Source: Blumeriella jaapii
Taxonomy: Eukaryota; Ascomycota; Leotiomycetes; Helotiales; Drepanopezizaceae
NCBI GenBank assembly: GCA_009599575.1
Contig: VWND01000001.1
Coordinates: forward strand, 2,294,001-2,358,000
Direction of reading: 5' to 3'
Length of the DNA: 64,000 nt
In this document: piece by piece, positions 11,851-22,553 of the stretch
Layout: each line of letters begins with the position of its first letter
Numbering within the stretch: position 1 is the first letter of the stretch
Position numbers and translations under genes: made by a program
The notes under the pieces: model-generated
Database searches by the model: none
Seen by the model: the letters and a program-made list of their open reading frames with translations, nothing else
Told to the model about the DNA's origin: nothing

Positions 11851-12719
11851 CGCTCAACAAGGTGTGCCCCTCCACGCCGCGAGAAGACCCCCCACCCGAA
11901 GAGAACAACAAGCAAAAAAATCATAAGCACAGAACCCGCCGTGTTAACACTTTCGGTCCTCGCTCATCTCATCTCATCTCAATCTCGGCGTCGTGTCATC
12001 GCTCATGCTGGACTGTACTGTACTGTGGTACATACAGAAAAAACATGCACATGTACCCGGATCGCTGCTCGCACTCCGTAAGGCGCGGGGAGGACCTGGC
12101 ACGCGTCGAGGTGGCGTGGAAAGCGGGCGGGACGCTGGGCCAGGGAGCGGGCCGAATCCCAGACGTCCAATTCTTTCCCGTGCTCACTGTACTGTACAGT
12201 ATCATCCCCGTGGGCCCCGGGGTCGACTTTCACTGTACTCCGACAGTACTGTACAGTACAGTAAATACAGGACTGGACAGACAGTACCGTATCGGGGACG
12301 AGCAGATCGATAACTCTTTCTTGGGCGAGGGGAGGGAGGGGGGATGGGTTGCAGAATGCACATGAAGGCGGCTTGGACTTGCTTGGACCGTGGCGCTGAG
12401 TCGGGAGTGCCACTGAGCTGTGCCTGCTGGTGCCATTCGCTGCGTCGCGATTCCTGCTCCGTCTCCCAAGCCAAGCCAAGGGACAGCAAGGTGGGGACGG
12501 GGCAGGGGGATCGTGGGTTTCGGTGCCTGCCGCGGCTGCCAAGGGGCGTGTTGACACGGACATGGGGCACTACAGATATAGTACTGTACAGTACTGTACT
12601 GGCTGATGCGGATACCTGATGGAAGCCAAGAGGAGGCTGGGAAAGAGATGGGATGAGCAGACGGGACAGAGAGAGAGAGAAAGCGGATGGGGCGAGATGC
12701 GAGCTGCCCGGAGTCGAGA

Positions 12720-12900
12720 CGGGACTGGAAGAAAGCAGGAGAAGAGGAAAGAGAAAAGGGAAAAGGGAAAAAGAAAAGAATGGTCATGAAAGCCTGTGTA
12801 GAGGTCGAATCGGAAGAATAGAATGATGTGAAAGGAAAAAAAAGAAAAAAGAAAGAAAGAAAAAAAAAGGAAAAAAAAAAGAAAAAAAAAAAAAGAAGAA
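12720..12900 (+). repeat. A/G polypurine tract
   Basis: Nearly pure purine on the plus strand, with runs of A broken by G. It gives only a Phe/Ser-rich artefactual frame on the other strand. Confidence 0.8.
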
Positions 12901-13280
12901 ACTACTGTACGTGGACTGTACAAACCTTACATACATACCCACGTACCGTTGAGACGAGAGAGAACGGCAGTTGAATAACCTTTTTCCCACACCTTGCCCC
13001 CGGCCCATCCTACAGCACTGTGTACACATGGAAATCGGTGATTGATCCAGATGCCATTCCTCAAACGCCCCCAGCGTTCGGGACCGGGCGTCCAGACCTG
13101 GGTATATCCGCCGGTCAAAATAAACGACAAGGTACCCTCCCATACCCAACGCCACGCTATGCTGATTGAAGTTCCGTCCGCCGAGGACGCCATCCCTTGT
13201 ATGTATGCTTGCTGTATGTGTACTGTACTGTACTGCTGCCCTGCCAGCGACCCAGCGACCCAACGGCCCACGAGCACCGG

Positions 13281-14853
13281 TCAGTGGGCGTCGCCCTTGG
13301 CCTTCCGCGCCTTGAGGTAGTCCCTCAACTGCTCGTGCCGCGTCACGAAGAAGAGCCGCTTCGCGTCGTTCTTCCACACCAAGACGCCGTTCTCGTCGGC
13401 ATACTTCACACATCCCTCGTACTCCTTCTGCGTCTCGAAATCCTTGAAGAGGAAGCCCGCCGTGGCTTTCATCCGCTCGTTCTCGATCTGCCAGAGGCGC
13501 ACCTGGTCGACGACCGTCGGCGGCAGCACGGGAGTCCCCGCGACGGCGGCGGCCTTGACCAGCTGCGGGTGCGCGTGCGTGCGGAGGTAGGAGATGATCT
13601 GGTCCGAGGTGATGCCGTGCGAAATGGCATTGGCGATCGACTTGCGGGTCAAACGACCAGTGACCATGTTCGGGTATCGAACGCCGAGTCGAGTGAACAG
13701 AGCCAGGACCGCGATCTGAAGGGGAGAGTCGGTGTAGGCGTAGACGCGATAGTTCGTTTCGATGATGATGAACCCCTTGGCACCGTGGGCCGCCGTGAGG
13801 GCAGCATCGAAGCCGGCCGAGACGCTCCGCAGTGCGCTGGCGTCCGAGGTGAGGGTGGTGGAGAGTCGGGTAGGGAAGAATTGCTCGGGCGCCGTGGGAG
13901 GTATGTAGATCAGCCCAAGGTCGACCAGGTATTTCAGCATGATCCGCTGGCTGGCCGAGAGCGTAGCTGTGCTATACGCCCGGCTCAATTCGAGGGATCC
14001 GAGCATGAACAGGAATGAAAGAACGTCTACGGATTCCAAGTCCATCTACACCTGTCAGCCTCCAGAGCACCACAATCGTCAACCCACCCACCTTTTCGGC
14101 ATTCTCAATCCAGAGCAGGAGCAACGTCCAGACCTGAGCGTTGACCTCTTGCAGTAGGAACGAGAAGCCGGCTTGCGTGATGCCTCCTCCGGCACGCTTC
14201 CCAGTCGCGACCAGCTTGCCAGCCTCCAACAACTGTCTGACGGGCTGCGTAGGTCCGGCACCGCTCAATCGCATGGCGTTTCCCACGCTGTTCACCACGA
14301 AGTGTAAGATATCCTCCCACTGGTCCCTCGCATGCTTATCAAGAAACTCGACATCCACGCCGGCAACGGGGGAATCGTGAGAAGGGATGCCAAAGGACTG
14401 CTGCTCCCCTCCACCACTGAGGGCGAGGCGCAAGGAAGTGCAGAAGTTCTTCGTCAGGGTTACGGTCTGATTGTCTTCTCTGGTTGGGGCAGTAATCGTG
14501 ACGATATGGAGGCGAGAAAGCAGCGAGAGGGATTGGTCTCGTTCTCTGCGACGTGTCAGCACGTTACGGGATGTGGCCTGCGATTCTCGTACCTCTTGCT
14601 CTTGGGAAGAACCCAAAGTTCGATATCTGCGAGTGGCAGAGGTTTGCTCATGTAAAGAAGTGCCATAACAAATGTCTTGGCTGTTGCCTGTCAGCATGGC
14701 GGCGTGCGAGGAAGAGAAGAGCCATGTACCCAGATGAGGTAGCATGCGCCTGAAGATGGCGAGGGCTGTGGAGGGCTGCTGGTACAATCGTCGGAACGTT
14801 GTACCTGGAAGCCTCTCCAGGTACTCGAAGGATGCAAGAGTCGATACAGACAT
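13281..14853 (-). CDS. tfb2: TFIIH subunit Tfb2 (p52/GTF2H4 homologue)
   Basis: Four exons: 14730-14853, 14593-14680, 14092-14545 and 13281-14045. Introns are 14681-14729, 14546-14592 and 14046-14091 (46-49 nt, GT-AG), and the phase closes at 476 aa. It starts MSVSTLASFEYLERLPGTTF at 14853. An in-frame Met ten codons upstream is less like the family. Diagnostic blocks are FRRMLPHLAKTFVMALLY, then VDVLSFLFMLGSLELSRAYS, LVDLGLIY, GFIIIETNYRVYAYTDSPLQ, the NMVTGRLTRKSIANAISHGITSDQII segment, and the C-terminal Tfb2_C domain ending WKNDAKRLFFVTRHEQLRDYLKAR. Tfb2 anchors the XPB helicase in the TFIIH core, which acts in RNA polymerase II promoter opening and nucleotide excision repair in the nucleus. 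The last acceptor is the TAG before MDLESVDV; using the CAG six bases earlier would put a stop in frame. Confidence 0.95.
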
Positions 14854-17454
14854 CTTGGATGTATCAAAATTCGTTGTCACCGGTTGACCATTGCTTGGTG
14901 TTGTGGTCGCGAAAGAAGGTCGAAGCCTCGCCTACAGCCTTGACATTGTTTTCACGCACGGACCATCACACTCCCGACTTCACGAATTCCCGTGATCTCT
15001 ATCTGTCTGGACCTCTGCTCAGATTGCCTGAGCATTCACCGCGCATGATGGCGGCTTTAAGATTCGTCAAATCGGTATACCTTATATCCAGATCGAAATC
15101 AATGTTCTGATTCTTAGATAGGTTCTTAACTCTTTCAAGGCGGAGTCCGGACTAGAGCCGAGGTAAAGAAGCCCCTCTTAAAGGCTGACTGAATTGTGTT
15201 TGCCATTGGATCCTCTAGATATATGCTGATACGAGTCCTGTGGTAGGCTCTTTGGAGAGAATGTGAGGGCCTCTTTGTCCTTCTTTTGCTACTTTAGCAA
15301 GTCGTTGGAAAATCCTTTCTCACAGTCAATTGCGTGTAGCTGCGAATCACAGCGGCAGAGCCAGGCCGTGTAGAGTTTGAGCTCGACATCAAGAAGGAGC
15401 ACACTGTAAGGCAATCCGTCTACCACCTAGCGGTATTCCTCATTGACACGTTCAGAATCGCCTCAACATCATTCATGGAGGGTCAATCGCTAGCATGGGT
15501 CAGGCAAGCCGACCCGACCTGCTCAAGTCACAGCTGACCGTTGTTTACAGTTGACTTGGGAGGATCCTTAGCTGTAGCTTCAAGAGGTCTTTACGCTACA
15601 GGCGTTTCAACTGACCTCAATGGTGAGAAGATCCTGCTTCTGGGATCTTGATCCATCCTGACTGTGGTGGTAGTCACGTATCTCAACTCAGGGGGTCAGG
15701 TAGGGGACGTCTTAAAAGCAATCGTCAAATGTGATAAGTGTAGGTGCATCTGCCCAGGTCTCTAGGCTTTTCTGACATGTGTTTAGTCGGAAAGACCTTG
15801 GCATATACCTCGATCGAGTTCACAAACAGCAAGGGACAAATAGCAGCGAGAGGGAGCCATACGAAGTAGGTTCTGTCCCTCCTCTGCTTGGTAGCGGCAT
15901 GTGCTGGCGTTGGCGAAGGCTGATGACCGAGCGTGACAGATACGTCGCTCAAGCGTGGAAGCATCCTGAGAACATTGTTGGAGAACTTTCTCCTCTGGAA
16001 AAGAAATGAGCTTGCTCTGGACGAGTTGATCTTACGACGGCGTTGCAACGTTGTACAAATTCAACTTTCCGTCTACCGTTATCATTACGCAGTCTCACCA
16101 GACGACAATAGGAACCTGAAGCAGGTAATCCGCTAATTTACGTGTCGATAGAACAAGAAAGTAAGCTAGCTAAATTACATCGGCCTACTTCCATACCCGA
16201 GCAGGGTAACTACGGAGCAGGCTCCGCACTCTTCTCATTCTTCTCACCGAGACTTCCCCGTTCCAGTTACAAGCTACCATCTTTTCCCAATCGTCAAGAT
16301 ATCTCCTCAGAAGGTCGACGCAGTAAGCAACGATGTGTCCAAGCCAACCCCGCGTTGCTGTTCCACAATCCCGTCTACTTTGTCCTACCCACCAACAGCA
16401 CCGACTTCGGAACAATGTGTTTTCGATCACAATGCCCTCTGGAGAAGATTGTGGGGACTGCCCGCCTCCGATTAACAGCCATCAACATCTCGTTACACGT
16501 TCCATCTCGACCGTTGAAGCCGCAAAGCTTAACTGGCGGTGGTTGCTTTGCATGAACTTGCTTCTTACCGTTGCACAGCGTAATCCGGCCGCAAATAATG
16601 GCTCGCGGTTCTGACATACGCGCTTTCAAGATTTATTAATGACGACATTTCAATTCCATGCCTACTCGTACTGCGAAAAGCCGCGGAAACGCTAGAAGCT
16701 TTGCAGTTGCTTTTCTGGCTACTGGACAGGAATCTTTTTATTACAACAGTCGTCACGCTATCTGAAGGTATTTCATCTAAGCAATGCCTACTCTTTATTG
16801 GAAATCTCCGAGAAGTCTTAACGAGAAAGCTTGACGAACTCTAAAGCTACTCGGAGCCTAGTCCACCACGCTATTGGGTCGCGCAAAGCGGGGGATCTTG
16901 GGGAAGATGCGGGTGCAACGGCGCTGCTTCGGTGATATCAAGATGATCAACCCTATGGAAACCAGAGAGGCCTGCAATGACCCGAAAATGTTTACACCGT
17001 CAAAAGGACGCTTCATCTTGAACTAAAAATCCTTGGCGAATATGGACATTGACTCCGGTTAGAAGCGATGAGAACTTGGACGAATGGTAAGCAAAAAAAA
17101 GCTTTTACGGGCATCATTTCTCGCACATCACAAGGAAACACGTCCACGTCCTCTTTAGAATACTTAGGAGCACAAGACGCAGCATCATTGTAACGTTCAT
17201 CCCCGCTCACGAGCATGCTGAACCAACGCCCGAGCACGGATGCTAAGTGGTACAAGGTCTACCGCAGTCAAACCATCCACACCTCGTCCTGCTCTCCCAC
17301 AAATCAATTGCTAGGTACGCAAGCATTGTTGATGAGCCATGCGAATGTCATGCTGTGAGCGAGGTTACCCAGGGCGTAAGTGCAACTTTTATATAGAGCA
17401 AGTCACCGTCGAGTGATGGCCGAGCGATTTGTTTACTCGTGAACTCGTCGTATC
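14854..17454. other. Intergenic, no gene recognised
   Basis: Mixed-composition DNA of 2.6 kb without a recognisable protein in any frame. An open stretch around 15380-15500 (plus) has protein-like codon texture over about 40 codons but no family I know. The rest has short broken frames. It may hold a decayed gene. Confidence 0.45.
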
Positions 17455-19344
17455 ATGCGTCAAGGCAGGTCTGCCGTGGAAAGAAACGGATCTGGGCCGT
17501 TCGATCCGGGCAGCATGTATCAATCCACCAATGTCTATTTCATCTGTTCGTTTGCTGCTATCGGTACGTTGTCTACATTCTACATCACGGCCTCGGGTCG
17601 GTTTCGCTAATGCCACAAAGGCGGCGGACTTTTTGGTTTCGATATCTCATCCATGGCAGGTGTGCTAGGGACACAGGCTTACAAGAGATACTTCGGCGGT
17701 CCGAAATCCTATCGCCAAGGAGGAATCACCTGTGCTATGCCCTTTGGCTCGCTTGTTGGAGCTTTAGCATCTTCCTTCATCGCCGACAGGTATTCACGAA
17801 GAACCAGCATCCAGATTGCGTCCATCTTCTGGATTGTAGGCTCGATGTACGTCCGCGTGTTCTCTGAGATTCCTGTCTGTGCTGAATTTACGTCAGAATC
17901 CAGTGTCTCTCGATCAACATTGGCATGCTCGTCGTGGGCCGTGTCATCGCAGGTGTCTGCGTCGGCATAGCATCCTCCATCTGCCCAGTCTACCAAGCCG
18001 AGATTGCTCCCAAAGAGATCCGCGGTCGGGTCGTCTCTCTCCAGCAATGGGCTATCACGTGGGGTATCCTCATCCAGTACTTTATCCAGTACGGAGCCAG
18101 TTGGGTCGGTGGTGGACCCGACAACCCCAACCAGCCCACATCGGCATTTAGAATACCGTGGTGTCCAAATCATACCCGCCGTCATCCTCTTCTTCGGCAT
18201 GTTCTTCCTCCCCCGATCGCCGCGATGGCTAGCTTCGAAGGATCGATGGGAAGAGGCCGTCCGGGTACTGGCGAATGTCCATGGTGGTGGAGATGTGAAT
18301 CACCCGAAGGTCTTAGCTGAGTACAAGGAGATTGAAGAAGCGCTGAGGTTTGAGAAGGAAGAAGCGATTAGTAGCTACAAGCAGCTGGTCGAGCCTCGTA
18401 TGCTCAAGCGTGTCTTGCTGGGCATGTCGATCCAGATGTGGAGTCAGCTATGTGGAATGAACATCATGATGTACTACGTGGTCTGTAAGTCGTTTCTCAA
18501 CGCCACAACTGAACCCTCTAATCGGGATGTAGACATCATGGAAGGTGCCAACATCGCTTCACCCCTCCTTACAGCCTCGATTCAATACGTCCTCAATGTC
18601 GCGCTCACGCTTCCAGCCATTATATGTCTCGATCGGGTCGGTCGCCGACCAGCGATGTTGATCGGCTCCTTCTTGATGATGACTTGCCTCTTCATTGTCG
18701 GCGCTCTACAAGCCTCCTACGGCGAGCCGAACGTCGGCCTCCTCAAGAGCAAGTCCAATTCGGATATCTCGTGGATCATCCCCAACAACAAACCCGTCTC
18801 TAAAGCCATCGTGGCCTTCACGTATCTCTTCGTCTGCACATTCGCCACAACCTGGGGTCCGACGTCGTGGACCTATCCGTCTGAGATATTCCCCACCAAG
18901 ATTCGCGCGAAGGCCGTCTCCCTGGCCACAGCAAGCAACTGGTTCTGGAACTGCATCCTCGCATTCGCAGTCCCACCTCTGCTGTGGAACATGTATGTCT
19001 CCTTTTCCCCTTACCTCGCTATTTGAACCTTTCTGACAACCCTCCACAGTAACTGGAAGATGTACATGATCTTCGCGATGTTCAACGGCCTGGCATTCAT
19101 CCACATGTTCCTCACTGCGCCGGAGACCAAAGGCAAGACCCTGGAGGAGATGGACGACGTCTTCGACTCTGGCCGCCCGGCCTGGAAAGCCGTGCCCGGA
19201 GGCTCTCGCCTAGATCAGTTGCAGAAGGACATTGAGTCGGGACATCTCAAGATCACGGCGCCGGGTGCGCAGAGTGAGTCAGAGGTAACGGTTGAGGAGA
19301 AGGAAGTGCGCGAGGTGCGTGGTGAGGGATTTGGGACTACTTGA
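17455..19344 (+). CDS. MFS sugar porter (hexose-transporter type), with a frameshift
   Basis: Exons 17455-17563, 17621-17846, 17897-18484, 18533-18992 and 19050-19344, with introns of 48-57 nt. The phase closes (about 559 aa) only if two bases are restored in exon 3 near 18158-18162. There the conserved AFRIPW is read in one frame and VQIIPAVILFF in the next. ATG 17455 is the first after an in-frame stop. Sugar-porter signatures are GGGLFGFDISSMAGVL (TM1), IADRYSRR, GRVIAGVCVGIASSICPVYQ, EIAPKEIRGR, PRSPRWLASKDR (a PESPR variant), QLCGMNIMMYYV, LDRVGRRPAMLIG, EIFPTKIRAK and APETKGKTLEEMD. A plasma-membrane proton symporter or facilitator for hexoses is the family expectation; the substrate is not readable. 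The frameshift is either a real lesion or a sequencing error in a G-run; other exons look intact. Confidence 0.88.
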
Positions 19345-19987
19345 TGTTGCTTATTATTGGGGATGGATGGGTAGGAGTACCTTAGCCGCATTGTTTTGGT
19401 ACTCATTCGCTTACTTGCACTGTGTGTGGTAATCCTGTAGTATTCAATTTACAATAAGTAAGGTAGGTAGTCTTCCCAGACCCACCATTTGAATTCCAAA
19501 ATTCACACGATGTCTAACGATCAGCTGTGATCAGTTCCTATTCCCAATTGTGTAAACTGCGATAACCTCGAAGTTACTTTATCTCTGTCTAGGAGGGGAG
19601 ACCCCCTGTGTGTAAAGATTTCAGTGCCAAAATCAAAATCTCTGCAAAGATATAATGACGGTGAGTATGCTTCTTCTACACACAAGAAAACTCATATTCA
19701 AGCATTGTGAAGAGAAATCTTCATCTGTGATACTCAGTACTTCAGTGTAGGCAGCCCTAAGTCTATCTACACGAAGCGAATCTTTGTATCCTCGCTTATC
19801 TTAAGTAAAGAGAGGGGCGTGTCCGTGCGCAGAAACCTCCCAAAGAGAATGACGTCTTTGAACCTCGAGCATTTGAACGCGCGACATCGTGCTTTTCCAA
19901 CGTGGACGCGACGGAAACAAAAATTAGACATTGAGCTTCATTCTTGATCTATAACTCAACCCCAATCTTCTTGTCGGTGACTCTTGA
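19345..19987. other. Intergenic, AT-rich
   Basis: The 3' flank of the sugar porter and promoter of the UVDE gene. No other signal is seen. Confidence 0.5.
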
Positions 19988-22553
19988 ATGTCCCTTGTTC
20001 TCCAGTCCTGCCTGCGTACCAGCAGAGCTTCTCGCTTCTCGCTTCTCTCTAACGTCAATCTCTCACTCAGTGCTTCACGATATCCCCTCTTTCGTCGACA
20101 GCCAATTTTCCTCGCAATGCCTCCGAAAAGAAAGAGGTCATCGGTAGCGGCAGCTCCAGAGATCCTCAATGAAACTCCAATCCTACCCCCGGGCCCAGGC
20201 CGAGTCCCTCCATTGAAGAAGCGAGCCTCACGCCGTGGCAAAGTCGAAACCAACCCAGATCACAACCCCGAGGTTGTGGATGGGAAACTGGCATTGCGAG
20301 CGAGTCCCGATGCAGACGAGAAGGGTGAGGCTTTCGATGCTGCCTCTCTAGCCAAAGCCGAAGCCAAGACCAACGGACATGTCAAGAAGGAAGAAGATGC
20401 AGGTGTGCCAGACGACAAATTCGAGACGTCAAATTCCTCGCCCGCGAAACAGCTGAAGAAGAGCCCGACCAAGAGCTCTATTGCGGCGAAGAAAGGGTCA
20501 GATGAGATCAAGGCGTTCAGAGCAGAGCAAGCGGCTAAGAAAGCGGCGGAGGTCAAAGTCAAGAAGGAGGATGACGGAGATGAATGGGACAAAAGGCAGG
20601 ATCCGGATGGCGATGAGGAGGGTCCGGCTGAAGATGCTGAGGTGTTGAAGCTGGAGGCTAGGAGGCCGCCGCCTGTCAATAGTGATTACCTGCCTCTGCC
20701 GTGGAAAGGAAGGCTGGGATATGTACGTACCGTACCATGGGGAACGGATCCCTAGCTGATTGTTGATCCAGGCCTGTCTCAATACTTACCTCCGCTCCTC
20801 CAATCCTCCGGTCTTCACCTCGCGAACCTGCCGCATAGCTTCCATCGTCGAGCATCGCCATCCCCTCAAGGACCCTTCTCAGCCTGAACATGCCACCAAG
20901 AACCGACCGGACAAGTCCCAGCCCGCGTCTGTAGAACGAGGCCAGCGGTACGTCGAAGAACTGTGTCTCGCTAACGTGCGAGACCTGCCCAAGATGTTCC
21001 GCTGGAACGATAAGTACGGCATTAAATTCATGCGCCTCTCCTCCGAGATGTTTCCTTTTGCCAGCCATGCGGAATACGGGTATAAACTCGCCCCCTTCGC
21101 CAGCGAAGCCCTGGCAGAAGCCGGACGTGTGATTACCGAGCTGGGACACCGGGTCAGCACACACCCGGGGCAGTTTACGCAACTGGGATCTCCAAGAGCA
21201 GAAGTCATCGCCAACGCGGTCCGGGATCTCGAGTATCATGACGAGATGCTCTCTCTACTCAAACTCCCTGAGCAAGCAGATAGAGACGCGGTACTGATCC
21301 TCCATCTCGGCGGCACCTTTGGCGACAAAGCTGCAACTCTCGCGCGCTTCCGCACAAACTACGCCTCGCTCTCTCCCTCCATCAAGCAGCGCATCGTGCT
21401 CGAGAACGACGACGTCTCGTGGTCCGTCCACGATCTCTTGCCGCTATGCGAGGAGTTAAACATCCCACTCTGTCTCGACTTCCACCATCACAACATCATC
21501 TTCGACGCCTCGCAGCTTCGCGAAGGCACGCACGATATCAGGGCTCTCTACCCGCGCATCAAAGCCACCTGGGACCGCAAAGGCATCAAGCAGAAGATGC
21601 ACTACAGCGAGCCCTGTCCGGACGCCATCACGGGCCGGCAGCGACGCAAGCACAACCCGCGGCCCATCACGATGCCGCCGTGTGCCAACGACATGGACTT
21701 GATGATCGAGGCCAAGGATAAAGAGCAAGCTGTCTTCGAGCTCATGCGCACGCTCAAGCTGCCGGGGTGGGACACGTTCAACAACGTGGTTCCGTACGAG
21801 CGGGACGACGATAACCGCCCTGTTCCGAGGAAGGCGAAGAAGAAGAAGACGAAGAAGCAGGCAGAGAAGGAAGTCGAGGAGTTTGGCAAGGAGCTTAGCG
21901 AGCCTGAGGACGATGTCAAGGATGTTGTCCCTGAGGAGGAAGTGGGCATGGGCGGCAAGGAGAACAGGGTGTATTGGCCGGTAGGCATGGAAGAGTGGCT
22001 GAGGCCGCGGAAGAGGGAGATCAAGAAGAAAGGGGGGGTGGATGAGGAAGAGATGTTCCGCAATCCGACGCCGGCGAACTTTGCGGCGAGGAAGGAGGTG
22101 ATGGCACGGCACAAGAAGCCCTTCCCGGAGGACGTGAGAGAGAAGATGAGGGAGGCGAATAATGTGGCGGATGTCATGAGAATCTTGGAGGAGCTCAAGG
22201 AGCGAGAGGCGGATCAAGAGGGGCCGGAGAACGAGGTCGAGTCGCGAACCCAGACGCCGGCGAAGAACAAGAAAGGGAAAGCAGCTACCGCTACACCAGC
22301 GAAGAAGGCAGCTCCTCCAGCCAAGAAACCCGCTGCGAGAGTCAAGAAAGAGAAGGGTGTTTCCGGGTCTGGCGCGTCGAATGAGGAAGACGACGACTCC
22401 GAGTTGAGCTTACCCGACATCTCCGAAGAAGAGGAGGAGGAAGAAGAGAAGAAACCGGTGCTGAAGAAAGCGGCTTCTTCACGACAGAGTGGGAGAGCAG
22501 CGGCGAAACAAAAGAGTTATGCCGAGATTCAGGAGGACGGGGGTTTCGAGTAG
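19988..22553 (+). CDS. uve1: UV-damage endonuclease (UvdE/Uve1)
   Basis: Two exons, up to 20722 and 20772-22553, with a 49-nt intron at 20723-20771. Two in-frame starts exist. The ATG at 20117 (G at -3) gives 795 aa beginning MPPKRKRSS, a nuclear-signal-like start. The ATG at 19988 (weak context, T at -3) adds 43 residues with six Arg and no acidic residue, like a mitochondrial presequence. The catalytic UVDE domain (TIM barrel) shows RLSSEMFPFASH, HRVSTHPGQF, DLEYHDEML, LILHLGGTFGDK, RIVLENDD, PLCLDFHHHNI and MHYSEP, which supply the metal-binding His/Glu/Asp set. The enzyme nicks DNA 5' of UV photoproducts and other lesions, independently of nucleotide excision repair. Both the N-terminal region (Lys-rich) and the C-terminal tail (Lys/Glu-rich, ending in AAAKQKSYAEIQEDGGFE) are disordered. 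Confidence 0.93.

Larger units (their letters stand above)
10476..13280. other. Intergenic region rich in TACTGTAC palindromes
   Basis: No gene recognised. It holds a (GTTGTG)n-like tract at 10854-10935, dense TACAG/TACTG units (11330-11850, 12005-12025, 12185-12262, 12579-12600, 13216-13233), and an A/G polypurine tract at about 12720-12900. The stretch next to 10475 is the 5' leader of the DUF8035-type gene. Confidence 0.6.

Noticed and set aside
13197..14018. 273-codon open frame antisense to Tfb2
   Set aside because: Mirror of a conserved coding exon caused by GC-rich codon use.
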